Source: Papilionanthe hookeriana x Papilionanthe teres
Lineage: Eukaryota > Streptophyta > Magnoliopsida > Asparagales > Orchidaceae
Direction: 5' to 3'
DNA: 64,000 nucleotides
Assembly: GCA_022702705.1 (NCBI GenBank)
Contig: CM040430.1
Span: 74,279,239-74,343,238, forward strand
Of the stretch, positions 12,701 to 25,590 are shown piece by piece. How positions within the stretch are numbered: position 1 is the stretch's first letter; each line of letters opens with the position of its first letter. The notes beneath the pieces were generated by a model. The model was given only the letters and a program-made list of their open reading frames with translations. It did not search any database and was not told the DNA's origin. Made by a program: the position numbers and the translations under genes.

Positions 12701-12858
12701 TCTTAGCCAATTGCCATGAATGAAGAAAATTCATTAGGTCATATGGTTGATTCTCATACTTCACCAGAAACTTTGAATGCTAGAAGTAAGCCTAATAACC
12801 CTTATTCTAATTATTATAACCCAGGTTGGAAGAACCATTCAATATTTAACTAGAATAC
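9741..12858 (+). mobile_element. Athila-like Ty3/gypsy element, 5' part, truncated by LTR B
   Basis: The left boundary is where Tat gag homology ends at TGCACCAAAAATATG. A second, similar start (TGATACACCTAAAATATA) follows at 9933, each with GATATTGCACTT and GGAGCAAAA further on, so the LTR start is partly duplicated. An LTR-end-like CCTGTGGGTTCGATATCTCG lies near 11551; the exact LTR end and PBS are not recognisable. An Athila-type gag follows from about 11817. The element stops at 12858, where LTR B has inserted; its right half is outside the window. Between 9950 and 11800 I see no coding sequence. Confidence 0.7.
11817..12855 (+). pseudogene. gag: Athila-type gag, 5' portion, broken
   Basis: Recognisable pieces in order: GLVPYDSELERTIRKIKK (start), YVNPTVDELHGSIQHPAVAA near 11970, FELKPTIIQMV, then in another frame LANFLELCATFKYDG near 12122, TWGDLA and KFLAKYFPLSKTVKLRNDI near 12260-12340, YEAWERFKDLLRKCPHH, FYNGF, DAAAGG and LTDAYAFIEEMSTNN near 12530. 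This is the standard gag of Athila-lineage elements, which forms the particle core. Several stop codons replace glutamine or tryptophan codons (for example TAG and TAA inside otherwise good homology), and at least two frameshifts are present, so it is a dead fragment. It breaks off at the LTR B junction. Confidence 0.88.
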
Positions 12859-15800
12859 TGTTGACCTCATTTTTGATGAGGTCTTCTCTTCTTCTTTTAG
12901 TGCTTAGGATCTAGCCTTAGGCTTTTCCTTTGACTATCTTAGAGGATTAGAATTGAGACCCACCTTTTAGAAATTCAAACCACTTGCTAAACTCCCTGCA
13001 AACCCCACAAACTTGATTGTAGACCCCTAATCACCTAGAGGGTTGAAATCAAATGTGGAAGTTTAAAGGATGAGTTCCTATAGGACTTTTTGGCCTTAGG
13101 ACTGCCTACAGGTGGCTCGGTGCGGTGAGGGGCCGACTTACACACACACTACACTTATACACTACACCTACACACTACACTTTCACACTCCTCCTAAAAA
13201 GAAACACACCCATACCCGACTTGACCTCCTGACTCATGTAGGTGATTCACATGGATGGTCCTTAACCCCTAAGCCCTTGGCTAAGAGGGTTAGGAACAAC
13301 ATAGTGAATGCCTCAAATGAGTCCCTTCATGGCTCATGTGGGCTTGATATGGCTTCATGGCTCAACCAAAATGATCTTATTCCACTTACATTCACCTAAT
13401 CTTCCATTTTCCAAATTTTTAATTTTTGAACCCCGGGACCCTACACCCGCCAACCTACCCAAAGCCCTGAATAGCCCAAATTTCTCAAAAATTTCCAAAT
13501 CACCCAAAATTCTCCAAAATCATTCCCAAACATTTCCACATCACTCAAATTGATCATCCATACCCAAAAATATCAAAAATTCCAAAAATACCTCCCAATA
13601 CCCTCCAAATACCCAAAATACCCCTCTTGACCCAAAAATCCAAAAACTCGAGAAAATTCCCAAAAAATTCCAAAAAATTCCAAATATTCCCAAGTTTCAT
13701 TTTGTCCAACTATACCATGGGCCAAGTTTGTCAATTTACCCTACTTTTGTCAAAACCCCCGATTTGACCCCCTAAGTGAACCCGATGTCAAACCAAACCT
13801 ACCCGATTGACCCAAATTCTGGTCCAATTCAGTTCTAGACTTCAATTCAACATTCCCAATACCAATCTAGACCAAATCCAAGTTCAATTTGATTGACATT
13901 TGGATCCAATTCCATTTTTGGCCTTAAAGCCCAATTTGGACCTATGACCCAAACCTAACCCAAACTCACCCAATTCAACTCCAATTAACCCCAAATCTTT
14001 TCTAAATCTTCCTTAACATTCCCACAAACAAAACACTAACATGATTTGCCCAAAATTTAGATCCAAACCCCACTCAAATTCAACCCAAAGCTAAAAGACC
14101 CATTTTCGACCTAAACCCAAACCTAACCCAAATGAGCCCAAACCCCAAAATCAAAGCCCAACCAAAGTCAAAACCTCTTTGAAACACTCCCATAAATATT
14201 TCTCAACATTAATTTTACATCAATTTCAACCCTAGCCCAACATTGGCCCAAGTTAGCCCAATTTGACCTACATAGGCCCACTTACCAAATAAATCCAAAT
14301 TCAAACCAATTCAACTCCAAATCACACCAAATTGACTCCAAGCCCTTCATAGAACATCCCTAAACCAATTATGACATTTATTTGACAAGGTCCTTCACAA
14401 AATCTTTACCCAAATGCCCATCCTAAAATCAAAAAGCCCATTTCCCCTTAAACTTTCCTAAAAGCCCACTTCCTTCAAATTCAAAAGCCCAAATTCATCC
14501 AAAGCCCACATGGCACTTCCCCTCATCATCCATTTAATCAAAATTGTCCCTAAGTTCCAAAGTCATCAATTAAACAATTCCAAATCAAGCCCCATACAAA
14601 TTCCCATCAAAATATCAAAATTTTCTTAAATCCCTTTTTATGAAATTGACCGAAGCTTTTCCCAAGCCAAATGGAGCCAAGGATGAGCCATTCACAAGCC
14701 ATATGAAGCCATGAAAGTTTGGCATGTGACCATGCCATTAATGGCAAAAGGAGGAGGTCCTTTAACCATCTCCTAAAAGTCATTAGCCTTAAGCATGTTT
14801 CCCCTTAACCAAGATTTAATCCAAATATTCTTGGATAAGGACATCACCACCTCTTGACCGGCTAGCTTAGCCGATCTTCTCGGCCCAAGACCAGTGCCAT
14901 GGGGAGGTGAACCCGACCCAAACCAATGGGTTGACCAATTTCAAGCCAAAGTGGCCTCTCCCCCATACCATTTTAATCCAAACACTTTACACATGTCCAA
15001 GCCCAATTGACTTCACCATTGCCAAGCCCCGACCTCCCCTGGTCGAGATGGTGACCCATGCCTGCCGGCCACGTCGCTCTGGATCGCCGGAAAACACCAC
15101 ACCCGAGAGCTCACATGTGAGCCGACTTTGGAATTCCACCTTCGTTGAGCCGCCCCATGCCCAATGGCCACCATGGCTCGTTCTTCCCATGACCGGAGCA
15201 GGCGATCCCAACCCTTGGCCATCCACAGGAGGCTCTCCGGCCACCTCTGATTCAAACCCGACCCCCTCGCGGCCATGAGAGGAGAGTTGCACAAACCTTG
15301 CCGAAACTCGCCAAAATTGTTCCGGACCCTTCTCCACCCTTAGAGCGGTTGATCCCCAGGTGTCAATTTGCCCAATCCCCATCGATAAAACTCGATTTCC
15401 CAGTCGAAATTACACCCAAAACCAGGACACTTCTCCACGGTGAGCCAATCCCCAAATTGATTGGTTCTACACCTTCACTGGACCGAGGAAGGTGTCCACC
15501 AACAAAAGCCCCATCTCCGAGGCCACCCGGTTGCTCCGGCCTCCAAGCTTTGTGATCGGACGTGGTCGAAGTCCAACCTAGACAATTCACCAGACCAGGA
15601 GACTTCATCTGGAGCTTGCTAGGATCCAATCGAAGGTGCAACAACTCTCATATCGAAGCCACACTTCTCTGAGCAAAGGTATGAACTCCCTCTTCTGCCC
15701 GAGCTTCAGTCAATTCTCCATTTTGATTGGCTTGATTTCATAGCATGTTCACCGTATGGATGTGTTCGTCTCTTCAAGACGAATCCATAGAGCATAAGAA

Positions 15801-18800
15801 CACGAAAATCCGTTGAGAATCGAGTGAGTTCTTAGGGTTAGAGTGTGGACGGTCACGGGATCGCACCAGTCGTAGACGATGACCAGGAACCGTCGGATCG
15901 CGCGTGTATCGGATGGACGGCTTGGATTGCGTCGGACCGGCAGATGGTACGTGAACCGCGGGGCCCCGACAACCGAGTCAGATGGCGGCGCCGAATCAGG
16001 GAGCGACGCGTGTCGATTCGGAGGCTGCCGAGGTTGACGCGGCGCCGCGTGGATAAGTAGAAAAATAGGATTTTTCGATTTATTTAATTCCCTAAACTTC
16101 GAAAATCCATATCTTTGTGCGAGAAAAATCACAAAAATAAAATAAAAATACCCTCTTGCTCGGTGAACGAGAGGAGAATAATGTGGAAAATAAATCATTT
16201 AATTTCATCCAGGTATTTTATTTTTAATGATTTATTTACCCTCTGCATTGTTTTAATTCTCCATGCATATAGGAAATTCACCATGGCATGAGACCATAGG
16301 GCTTTTGAAGCCTCTGAATTTGGAAACATTCCCTGAATTTTCCAAAGTCAGAGGCCATTCCTATGAGAAGTTATTGATTTTTCAAGTTCATGTCATCATT
16401 TTTGAGTATTTTAAATCCAATAATTAGCATGTTGTGAAATAAATTCTAGGAAAATTTGGTGATGTTTCTTATGACCGAGAGAACCCTAGGAAAAATAGGA
16501 CTTGAGTTAATTCACTCAGATTAACCCTAATTGGCCTAAATACCCAAAATTGAACTTTAATTAATTAGAGTTAACCATAGATCAAATTGACTTGAAATCA
16601 ATTCTCCACTGACCTTTAGGATCAGAGGAAACCACCACAAAAGTTTGAAGTCAATTAGACTTGGTTAGCCTTACTAAATGGGTTGATTAAGCCATTTAGT
16701 CATTTTAAACTTTAAAAATTCATAACTTTCAAAATACCTTTCAAAAATTCACCAAATTGGTTTTGGAGCCTCTCTGATATCAGGGGAATTTAAAAAAATT
16801 AAAATTTCAATTTTCTAAAAAAGTTGATTTTTAATATTATTTTAATATTTTTAATAATTAAAAAATAATAAAAATCACAAAAATAATAAAATTCACCAAA
16901 ATGTCACATTTTGAATTTTAATCACTTAGGAACAAACCCCATATTTTTCTTAGGTCTATTTGGTGAGATATTAATTTTTAAAGCTCTAGGGTAATTTTAA
17001 AATTAAAAAAATGTATTTTCTAGCATTTTCACTAAAATAATTATAATAAATCATAGAAAAATCAGAAAATTGCAAAATTTGCTTCTCTGATTTCCTTGAT
17101 ATCAGAGAGATTTTTGAAAAACATAAAATTCATTTTTCAACATTTATTTTATTTTTAAATTAATTAACACTCCAAAATTTAAAATAATTATAATAAAAAT
17201 AATATAATTCAAAAAATCACCAAAATTGGTCCAAGTGGTCCCCTGGTCATTAGGAATGTCCCCTAATTTTCTTAAGGACAGAAACTTTCCCTTGGTCATG
17301 TTATTAAATTTTCCTTGGAAATCTCTATTTTCTACCAAAAATAATTATATAAATAAATTAAATACAGAAAAATCACACTTTCTCCTCTCATGTCTTTATT
17401 GACATATGAGTGAAGTCACATAAAAATTTCAAGTTCATTTGAGTTCAATTTAGTGAGTTATGAAATTATTAAGCTTAAAGGGTAAAGTGGTAATTAAATT
17501 TTTTTTAATCCTTAATTAAAACTTTAGGTTTAATAAAAAATTAACAAGTAAAATATTTGATCCTAATCTGATTTGGATGATTGAAATTTAAAAAATTGAA
17601 GGGTAGAAACCCATTAAGCAATTTAAAATGATTAAACTTTAATTAAATAATTGATTAAATTTGGAAGAATAATAAAATTGGAATTATTAAAATAGGGATA
17701 TTATTAGGAAGAGATTTATTCTTTAATTTAAAAAATCCCTAAATTAATCATTTCATTAATGTTTAATTCTTAATTAAAATGATAATTCAAATTTAAAACA
17801 TTAAAAGACTTAATCATTAAACTAAAATTAAATTATTGAACTCTTTTAAAATTTTAATTAAAATTAAAATGAATAAAATTAAATTAAAAAATTAAATTAA
17901 ATCAAATTAAATCAAATTAAAAATTAAATTAAAAATTAAATTAAATTAAATTAAATAAATTAAATTAAATTAAATTAAATCAAATTAAATTAAAAAATTA
18001 AATTAAATCAAATTAATTTAACATCGAAATCAAACTAAATTGAATTAAATTGAATTAAATTAAATTAAACTAAATTAAATTAAATTGAATTAAGTTGAAT
18101 TAAATAACATCACCTAAGACATAAAGAAATAAGCCTAAAATAACTTGAACACTATTCCAAATTTAAACCCTTCGATTGAAATTAAGACTAAATCACAAAC
18201 CATTTGAACACCAATTTACCCTCAAAAGCTTTAGTTATCATAACTCCTAAACGGAATATTAAATGAAATGTTACTTCACTTATAGGACATTCAAATATCC
18301 TAGTTCATCGAGCAAGTTAACAAAACTTGAAAACCTCGGACGATCGATTCATTTACATAATTAAATTCATTTGGACTTAAAACAATCCTAGAAATATTGA
18401 AAAGATGTTTAAGATTCTTCTTAAGCACTTCCTCGATATGATAGGATATTTATAAGAACAATTGAACTTAATTGTTCTTTGATGAAGAAAATCGTCTTCG
18501 AACCAAAAGCACAACGAACCTAGACGTCATAGGAAATGACTAGTGCATAGGATTAGGAATTTGGTAGAAAACCATAACCCTTACCCTAGCTTTACCTAGG
18601 AACTTGCTTAAATGTTCTAATCGTGTTTTAAGTGCAGCTTGGAATGACGGGAAGACCCTCCAGGTACGCTTTTATTTTATCGCAATTTACTTTCCTGCAA
18701 TTTACTTTCTTGCAATTTATTTAATTGCATCGCACTTACTTTTCTTGTATGATAAACAACAGTTGCATGAAAACTTACACCTTTAGGACAGAAACCAAAA

Positions 18801-20217
18801 CTGAAACCCATAACTAAATTAAAAGACATTACAAGATAAAATTCACCGCCACAACATTTCAAAATATAAAACAACTCAAAATTTAATCACGAAACGAGAA
18901 CAACAAAACTACAACTGCAACTAAATTAAAACGTCTTGTTGGATGATCGGGAATACCTCGGATGATGTAACCTACGTGTTGCTAACGGGATTTCCCACGG
19001 TCTAAATGAAAGTGTGGAACTCATTCGGTTGAGTTTAGCAAATTCATCCGGACTAAGTGAATCCGATAAAAATAATGATGCCGGAAGGATGGAACCGTGG
19101 GATCTTAGCGGTGTCGTTATAATCAACTTTAAGATTTGTTTTAATTAAAACACAAAAAACACTTGGAAATTAAGACTTCTCTGAACCAAAACACTTTTCT
19201 CATCCCTTGATTTACGATTTCTAAAACTAAACCTCTGCAACAACAAGGAGCTCGGAGCATGGTGGGCAGCACGGCCATCGTCGTCGGCAAAACTTGAACC
19301 TACTTCAACAAAACTTTCCTAAAATTAAACAACAAAGCCATAAGACTTCGAGGTAGTTTGCACTAGTGCAACATAAATCCTCAACTCTTCGTTAGGCATT
19401 TGCATTGCAAATTAAGCCCTAACCGGTCTTAGGATTCCGAGGTAGTCGTCCGATACGACATAAACCCTCATATCTTCCGAGCTATTTGTATGATTCTATC
19501 ATATAAATATAAGCCCTAATTAATTAAAATTGGCAAGATTAAAACATTAAATAAACATTAGGACTTTCCTAAATCCAAGCCAAACAATAGAATAGTCGGG
19601 AGATTATCGAAGTTCACTTCGAATCCGTAATTTCTCCTACTTTTCTTCCTTTGAATTCCCAAAATAAAATGTTCCAAACTTGATCCATTCCCTATTGAGA
19701 TTCAAAAATTCAATCCTTTGAAAACTTAAACTTTAAAATTCTTGAGAGCAAAACCACTGATCATTATCGAGAGTTTTCTTAAATGATTCCCATCATTTAA
19801 GATGTAATTAACTATAGGGGCTTGCCCTTATAGGGAACTTTAAGAACCCAGGTAATATAAACCCTGTTTAATTTCTTTGTATTAAGCAGGGGAACTTGTC
19901 GGCTTATAAAATTGGTTCGCAGACCAAACGGATGTCACAAACCTTTCTAGTTTATCTAATCGAGCCCCATTATCAAGCAGTGTGTCTATTCTTCGGGATA
20001 GATACACGGTTTGTGGTGCGGTGCTCGTTTATGTAAACTATTCGGGATGTGAGATCGGTTTGATTTCATATCTTAAAATCTTCAAATTTAAAAATTATTT
20101 TCAAAATCAAATACTACTTTTCAAATTATTTATTTAAATTAAATTAAGAATTCGCCGACAATTTCTGTAGGCGACCTCTTTTCAAAGCAAAACACATAAC
20201 CTAAAAATATGCCGACA
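12859..20217 (+). mobile_element. LTR copy B (7359 bp): 5' LTR of the host Tat element
   Basis: It starts TGTTGACC and ends GCCGACA, with a primer-binding site 6 bp further on, so it is a 5' LTR. It has the full family layout, including the 336-bp segment 13938-14273 that copies D and E lack. The TATA box has decayed: the TATTTAAA position reads GATTCAAA near 15249. Its element continues as leader 20218-20306 and 27688-27879 and resumes at 54616. It is inserted into the Athila-like element. The other LTR lies beyond the window, so its target duplication cannot be checked. No gene inside. Confidence 0.92.
17870..18105. repeat. ATTAA pentanucleotide array in LTR B
   Basis: About 235 bp of ATTAA units interspersed with ATCAA and GAATT variants, at the same LTR position as in the other copies. 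Confidence 0.88.
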
Positions 20218-20222
20218 ATTTC

Positions 20223-20240
20223 TGGCGACTCCGCTGGGGA
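20223..20240 (+). promoter_or_regulatory. Primer-binding site (tRNA-Arg type) of the host element
   Basis: TGGCGACTCCGCTGGGGA begins 6 nt after the LTR end. Its reverse complement ends in CCA and fits, from memory, the 3' end of plant tRNA-Arg(ACG). A tRNA-Arg primer and very long LTRs are known for Ogre elements of the Tat lineage. Confidence 0.8.
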
Positions 20241-20306
20241 CTAGTTCCTCTCTCCATTCTAATCAGACAATTCTGCTTTCAAAAATCAGTAGTGCATCCA
20301 TGTCCC
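20241..20306 (+). other. Leader of the host element, first piece
   Basis: It matches 34902-34967 of the complete element. It is broken at 20306 by solo LTR C and resumes at 27688 after the duplicated GTCCC. Confidence 0.9.
20302..20306 (+). repeat. Target-site duplication GTCCC, left copy
   Basis: GTCCC directly precedes LTR C and is repeated at 27683-27687. The intact leader in the other copy (near 34964-34968) has it once. Confidence 0.93.
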
Positions 20307-22685
20307 TGTTGACCTCATTTTTGATGAGGTCTTCTCTTCTTCTCTTTAGTACTTAGGATCTAGCCTTAGGCTTTTCCTTTGACTATCTTAGAGGACTAGA
20401 ATTGGGACCCACCACCTAGAATTTCAAACCACTTCTTAACTCCCTGCAAACTCCACAAACTTGATTGTAAACCCCTAATCACCCGGAGGGTTGAGATCAA
20501 ATGTGGAAGTTTAAAGGATGAGCTCCTATGGGACTCCTTGGCCTTAGGATTGCCACAGGTGGCACAGTGCCAGTGAAGGGTTGACTTGCACACACACTAC
20601 ACCTGTGCACTACACTTTCACACACCTCTTCAAATCACACCCCTATACCTAACTTGGCCTCTCGACTCATAAAGGTGATTCACATGGATGGTCCTTAACC
20701 CCTAAGCCCTTGGCTAAGAGGGTTAGGAACAACATGGTGAATGCCTCAAATGAGACCCTTCATGGCTCATGTGGGCTTGATGTGGCTTCATGGCTCAACC
20801 AAAATGATTTTATTCCACTTACATTCACCTAATCTTCCGTTTTCCAAATTTTCAATTTTTGACCCCAAGGACCCTACACCCATCAACCCTACCAAATGCC
20901 TCGAAACTACTCAAAATCCTCCAAAATTTCCAAATTACCCAAAATTCCTCAAAACCATTCCTAAACACTTCCACATCACTCAAATTGACCATTCCTAGCC
21001 AAAAATGCCAAAAATTCCAAAAATACCTCCCAATACCCTCCAAATACCCAAAATACCCCTCTTGACCCAAAAATCCAAAAATTCAGAAAATTCCCAAAAA
21101 ATTCCAGAAAATCCCAAATATTCCCAATTTTATTTTGTTCAACTACACCATGGGCCAATTTTGTCAATTTACCCCACTTTTATCAAAACCCCCAATTTGA
21201 CCCATTTTAACCCAAAGTGAACCCAATATCAAACCAAACCTACCCAATTGACCCAAATTCTGGTCCAATTCAATTCTAAACTTCAATTCAACATCCCCAA
21301 TACCAATCTAGACCAAATTCAAGCCCAATTTAATTGGCATTTGGATCCAATTTCACTTTTGGCCTTAAAGCCCAATTTGGACCCATGACCCAAACCTAAC
21401 CCAAACTCACCCAATTCAGCTCCAATTAACCCCAAATCTTTTCCAAACCTTCCTTAACATCCCCATAAACAAAACACTAACATGATTTGCTCAAAATTTA
21501 GACCCAAACCCCACTCAAATTCAACCCAAAATCAAAAAGCCCAATTTTGACCTAAACCTAAGCTCTAGCCCGAGATGAGCCCAAATCCTAAAATCAAAAC
21601 CCATCAAAGCCAAAATCTCTTTGAGACACTCCTATAAACATCTCCCAACATTAATTTTACATCAATTTCAACTCTAGCCCAACTTTGGCCCATGGTAGCC
21701 CATTTTGGCCCACCTTAGCCACTTTACCAAAAAGGCCCATATCCAACCCAATTCAAACCCAAATCACCTCAAATTTGTTTCAAACCACTCATGACACATC
21801 CCTAAACCAAACTCAACAATTATTTGGCCCAAGCCTTTACCAAAATTTCATCCCAAAATCCATTTTAAAATTCAAAAGCCCACTTTCCTAAACCATTTAA
21901 AAGCCCATCTAAAACCACATCCAAAGGCCCAAAATTGATTCTAAAGCCCATATGACATTTTCATTTGTCATCCATTTGATGAAAATCATTCCCTAAGTTT
22001 CAATTCCATCATCAAATAAATCTAAATCAAGCATCATGCCAAATTACCCAAAAATACCAAAATATTCCTAAAATCCATTTTCATGAAATTGACCAAGCTT
22101 TCCCCAAGCCAAAGGTGAGCCATGAAGCCATGCATGAGCCACATGTGAGCCATGAAAGCCTTGGACACTTCACCATACCCAAAATGGCAAGAAGAGGGGA
22201 CCCTTTAATGATTCTCTTAAGAATAATTAACCACTCCCATGTCTCCCCTAACTCTTGCTTAAGCTTAATTGTACTTGGATTGTGACTTGACCCCACTAAT
22301 CAAGCCGATCCAAGTGACTTTCCCTTCAGCCCAAATTGGCCTTGGAGGGTGAACCTAACCCAAAACCAAGGGTTGACCCATTTAGACCCAAAACTAGCCC
22401 TTTCCCATTCCACTTTGATTCAAACCCTTTACACATGGCCAATGCCAATTGACTGCACAAGCCTCCAGCCCTGACCCACCTGACCTTGAGGGTGACCCAT
22501 GCCTGGCCGGCCGGCCACCCAGTCGCCGGAAAACGCCATGCCCGAGACCTTGGGAGTGAGCCAACATTGAAATTCTCCCTCGTCGAGCTGCCCCATGCCT
22601 AGTGGTCACCATGGCTCGTTCTTCTCCTCACTGCAGCAGCTCGATCCCAAGCCCTAACTCCCACAGGAGGCCCTCCGACCTTGCC

Positions 22686-22693
22686 TATTTAAA
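22686..22693 (+). promoter_or_regulatory. Putative TATA box of LTR C
   Basis: TATTTAAA sits at the family-conserved promoter position, followed by CTCCACCCCTCTCGGCCATG. Confidence 0.6.
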
Positions 22694-25256
22694 CTCCACC
22701 CCTCTCGGCCATGAAGAGGTGCTCGAAACAAACCTTAAGGAAACTCCGCCAAAATTGTTCCGGACTACTCCCCATACACGAGCACTTGATCCCCACCGAA
22801 ATCCCCCTGCCATTTCTTCTCTCGTGAGCTCGATTTCGTAGTTGAAATCCAAGCCCAAAACCGGGACACTTCTCCACGGTGAGCCAATCCCCAAATTGAT
22901 TGTCTCTACACCTTCACCGGACCAAGGGAAGGTGTCCACCAGCAAAAGCCCCATCTCCGGGCCACCCGGTTGCCCTGGCCTCCAAGCTTTGTGATCGGGC
23001 TTGGTCGAAATCACATCTAGACAATTCACTGGACCAGGAGACTTCATCCGGAGCTTGCTAGGACCCGATCGAAGGTGCAACAACTCTCGGATCGAAGCCA
23101 CACTTCTCCGAGCAAAGGTATGAACTAATTCTTCATCCCGAGCTTCTGGAGATTCTCCATTTTAAATGCCTTAATTTCAATGCATGTTTACCGTATGGAT
23201 GTGTTCGTCTCTTCAAGACGAATCCATAGAGCATAAGAACACGAAAATCCATTGAGAATCGAGTGAGTTCTTAGGGTTAGAGTGTGGACGGTCACGGGAT
23301 CACACCAGTCATGGACGATGAACGGATGCCGTCCATTTAATACACGCGCGCATGGACGGCTCAGATGGCGTCGGATCAGGAGACGGTACGAGAACCGCGG
23401 GGCCCGGGCTGCTGACTCAGATGGCGGCGTCGAATGGGAGCGCGACACGTGTGAGTTCGGAGATGCCGAGGATGTGCTGGCGCCGCGTGGATAAGTAAAT
23501 AAATAGGGTATTTTCCTATTTATTTAATTCCCTAAACTTGGAAAATTCATATCTCCGTGTAGAAAAATCACAAAAATAAAATAAAAATACCCTCTTGCTC
23601 GAGTGAACGAGAGGAGAATAATGTGGAAAAGAAATTAATTAATTTTGTCCAGTATTTTATTTTTAATTAATTATTTACTCCCTGCATTGTTTTGATTCTC
23701 CATGCATCCATACAATTCACCATGACATGAGACCATAGGGCTTTTGAAGCCTCCGAATTTGGGAACATTCCCTGAATTTTCCAAAGTCGGAGGCCATCCT
23801 ATGAAGAGTTATTGATTTTTCAAATTCATGTCACTGTTTTAAGTATTTTAATTCCAATAAATAGCATGTTGTGAAATAAATTCTAGGAAAATTTGGTGAT
23901 GTTCCTCATGACCAGAGAACCCTAGGAAAAATAGGTTTTGAGTTAGTTCATTTAGACAACTCTAATTGGCTTAAACACCCAAAATAGGTCTCTAATTAAT
24001 TAGAGTTAATCATAGATCAAATTGACTTGAAATCAATTCTCCACTGACCTTTAGGATCAGAGGAGCCCACCATAAAAATTTGAGGTCAATTGGACTTGGT
24101 TAGCCCTATTAATTGGGTTGATTAAGCCATTTAGCCAATATAAACTTTAAAAATTCATAACTTTCAAAATAACTTTCAAAAATTAACCAAATTGGTTTTG
24201 GAGTCTCTCTGATATCAGGGAATTTAAGAAAATTAAAATTTCAATTTTCTAAAAAAGTTGATTTTTAATATTATTTTAATATTTTTAATAATTAAAAAAT
24301 AATAAAAATCACAAAAATAATAAAATTCACCAAAATGTCACATTTTGAATTTTAATCACTTAGGAACAAACCCCATATTTTTCTTAAGTCTATTTGGTGA
24401 GATATTAATTTTTTAAAGCTCTAGGATAATTTTAAAAATTAAAAAAAATGTATTTTCTAGCATTTTCACTAAAATAATTATAATAAATCAAAGAAAAATC
24501 AGAAAATTATAAAATTTGGTTCTCTGAAATCCTTGATATCAGAGAGAATTTTGAAAATTATAAAATTCATTTTTCAACATTTATTTTATTTTTTAAATTA
24601 ATTAACACTCCAAAACTTAAAATAATTCTAATAAATAAAATATAATTCAAAAAATCACCAAAATTAGTCCAAGTGGTCCTCTGGTCATTAGGAATGTCCC
24701 CTAATTTTCTTAAGGACAGAAACTTTCCCTTGGTCATGTTATCAAATTTTCCTTGAAAATCTCTATTTTCTACTAAAAATAATTATATAAATAAATTAAA
24801 TACAGAAAAATCACATTTTCTCCTCTCATGTCTTTATTGACATATGAGTGAAGTCACATAAAAATTTCAAGTTCATTTGAGTTCAATTTAGTGAGTTATG
24901 AAATTATTAAGCTTAAAGGGCAAAATGGTAATTAAAATTTTAACCCTTAATTAAAACTTTAGGTTTAATAAAAATTAACAAGTAAAATATTTGATCCTAA
25001 CTTGATTTGGATGATTGAAATTTAATAATTGAAGGGTAGAAACCCATTAAACAATTTAAAATGATTAAACTTTAATTAAATAATTGATTAAATTTGGAAG
25101 AATAATAAAATTGGAATTATTAAAATAGGGATATTATTAGGAAGAGATTTATTCTTTAATTTAAAAATCCCTAAATTAATCATCTCATTAATGTTTAATT
25201 CTCAATTAAAATGATAATTCAAATAAAAAAAAAACATTAAAAGACTTAGTCTTTAA

Positions 25257-25590
25257 ATTAAATTAAAACAAATTCCTTTAAAATTAAAAATTAAATTAAA
25301 AAATTTAAGAATTAAATGAAGATATATTATATTAAATTAAAATTAAAAATTAAATTAAATTAAATCAAATTAAACTAAATTAAATTAAATTAAATTAAAT
25401 TAAATCTAATTAAATTAAGTATTAAATAAAATTAAATTAAATTAAATCAAAAATAAAATTAAATTAAATTAAATTAAATTAAATTAAATTAAATTAAATT
25501 AAATCACATTACATTAAATTAACTTAAGTTAAATTAATTTAAATTGAACCACATTAAATTAAACTAAATTAAATTAAATTAAATTAAATA
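25257..25590. repeat. ATTAA pentanucleotide array in LTR C
   Basis: About 330 bp of ATTAA units, with the longest uninterrupted run near 25451-25504. Confidence 0.9.

Noticed and set aside
22685..23101. Antisense open frame of 138 codons in LTR C, and similar ones in A, B, D and E (for example 14987-15382, 15749-16198, 49410-49862)
   Set aside because: They all follow the GC-rich promoter module, change frame and length from copy to copy, and show no domain. The protein is not conserved where the DNA is.
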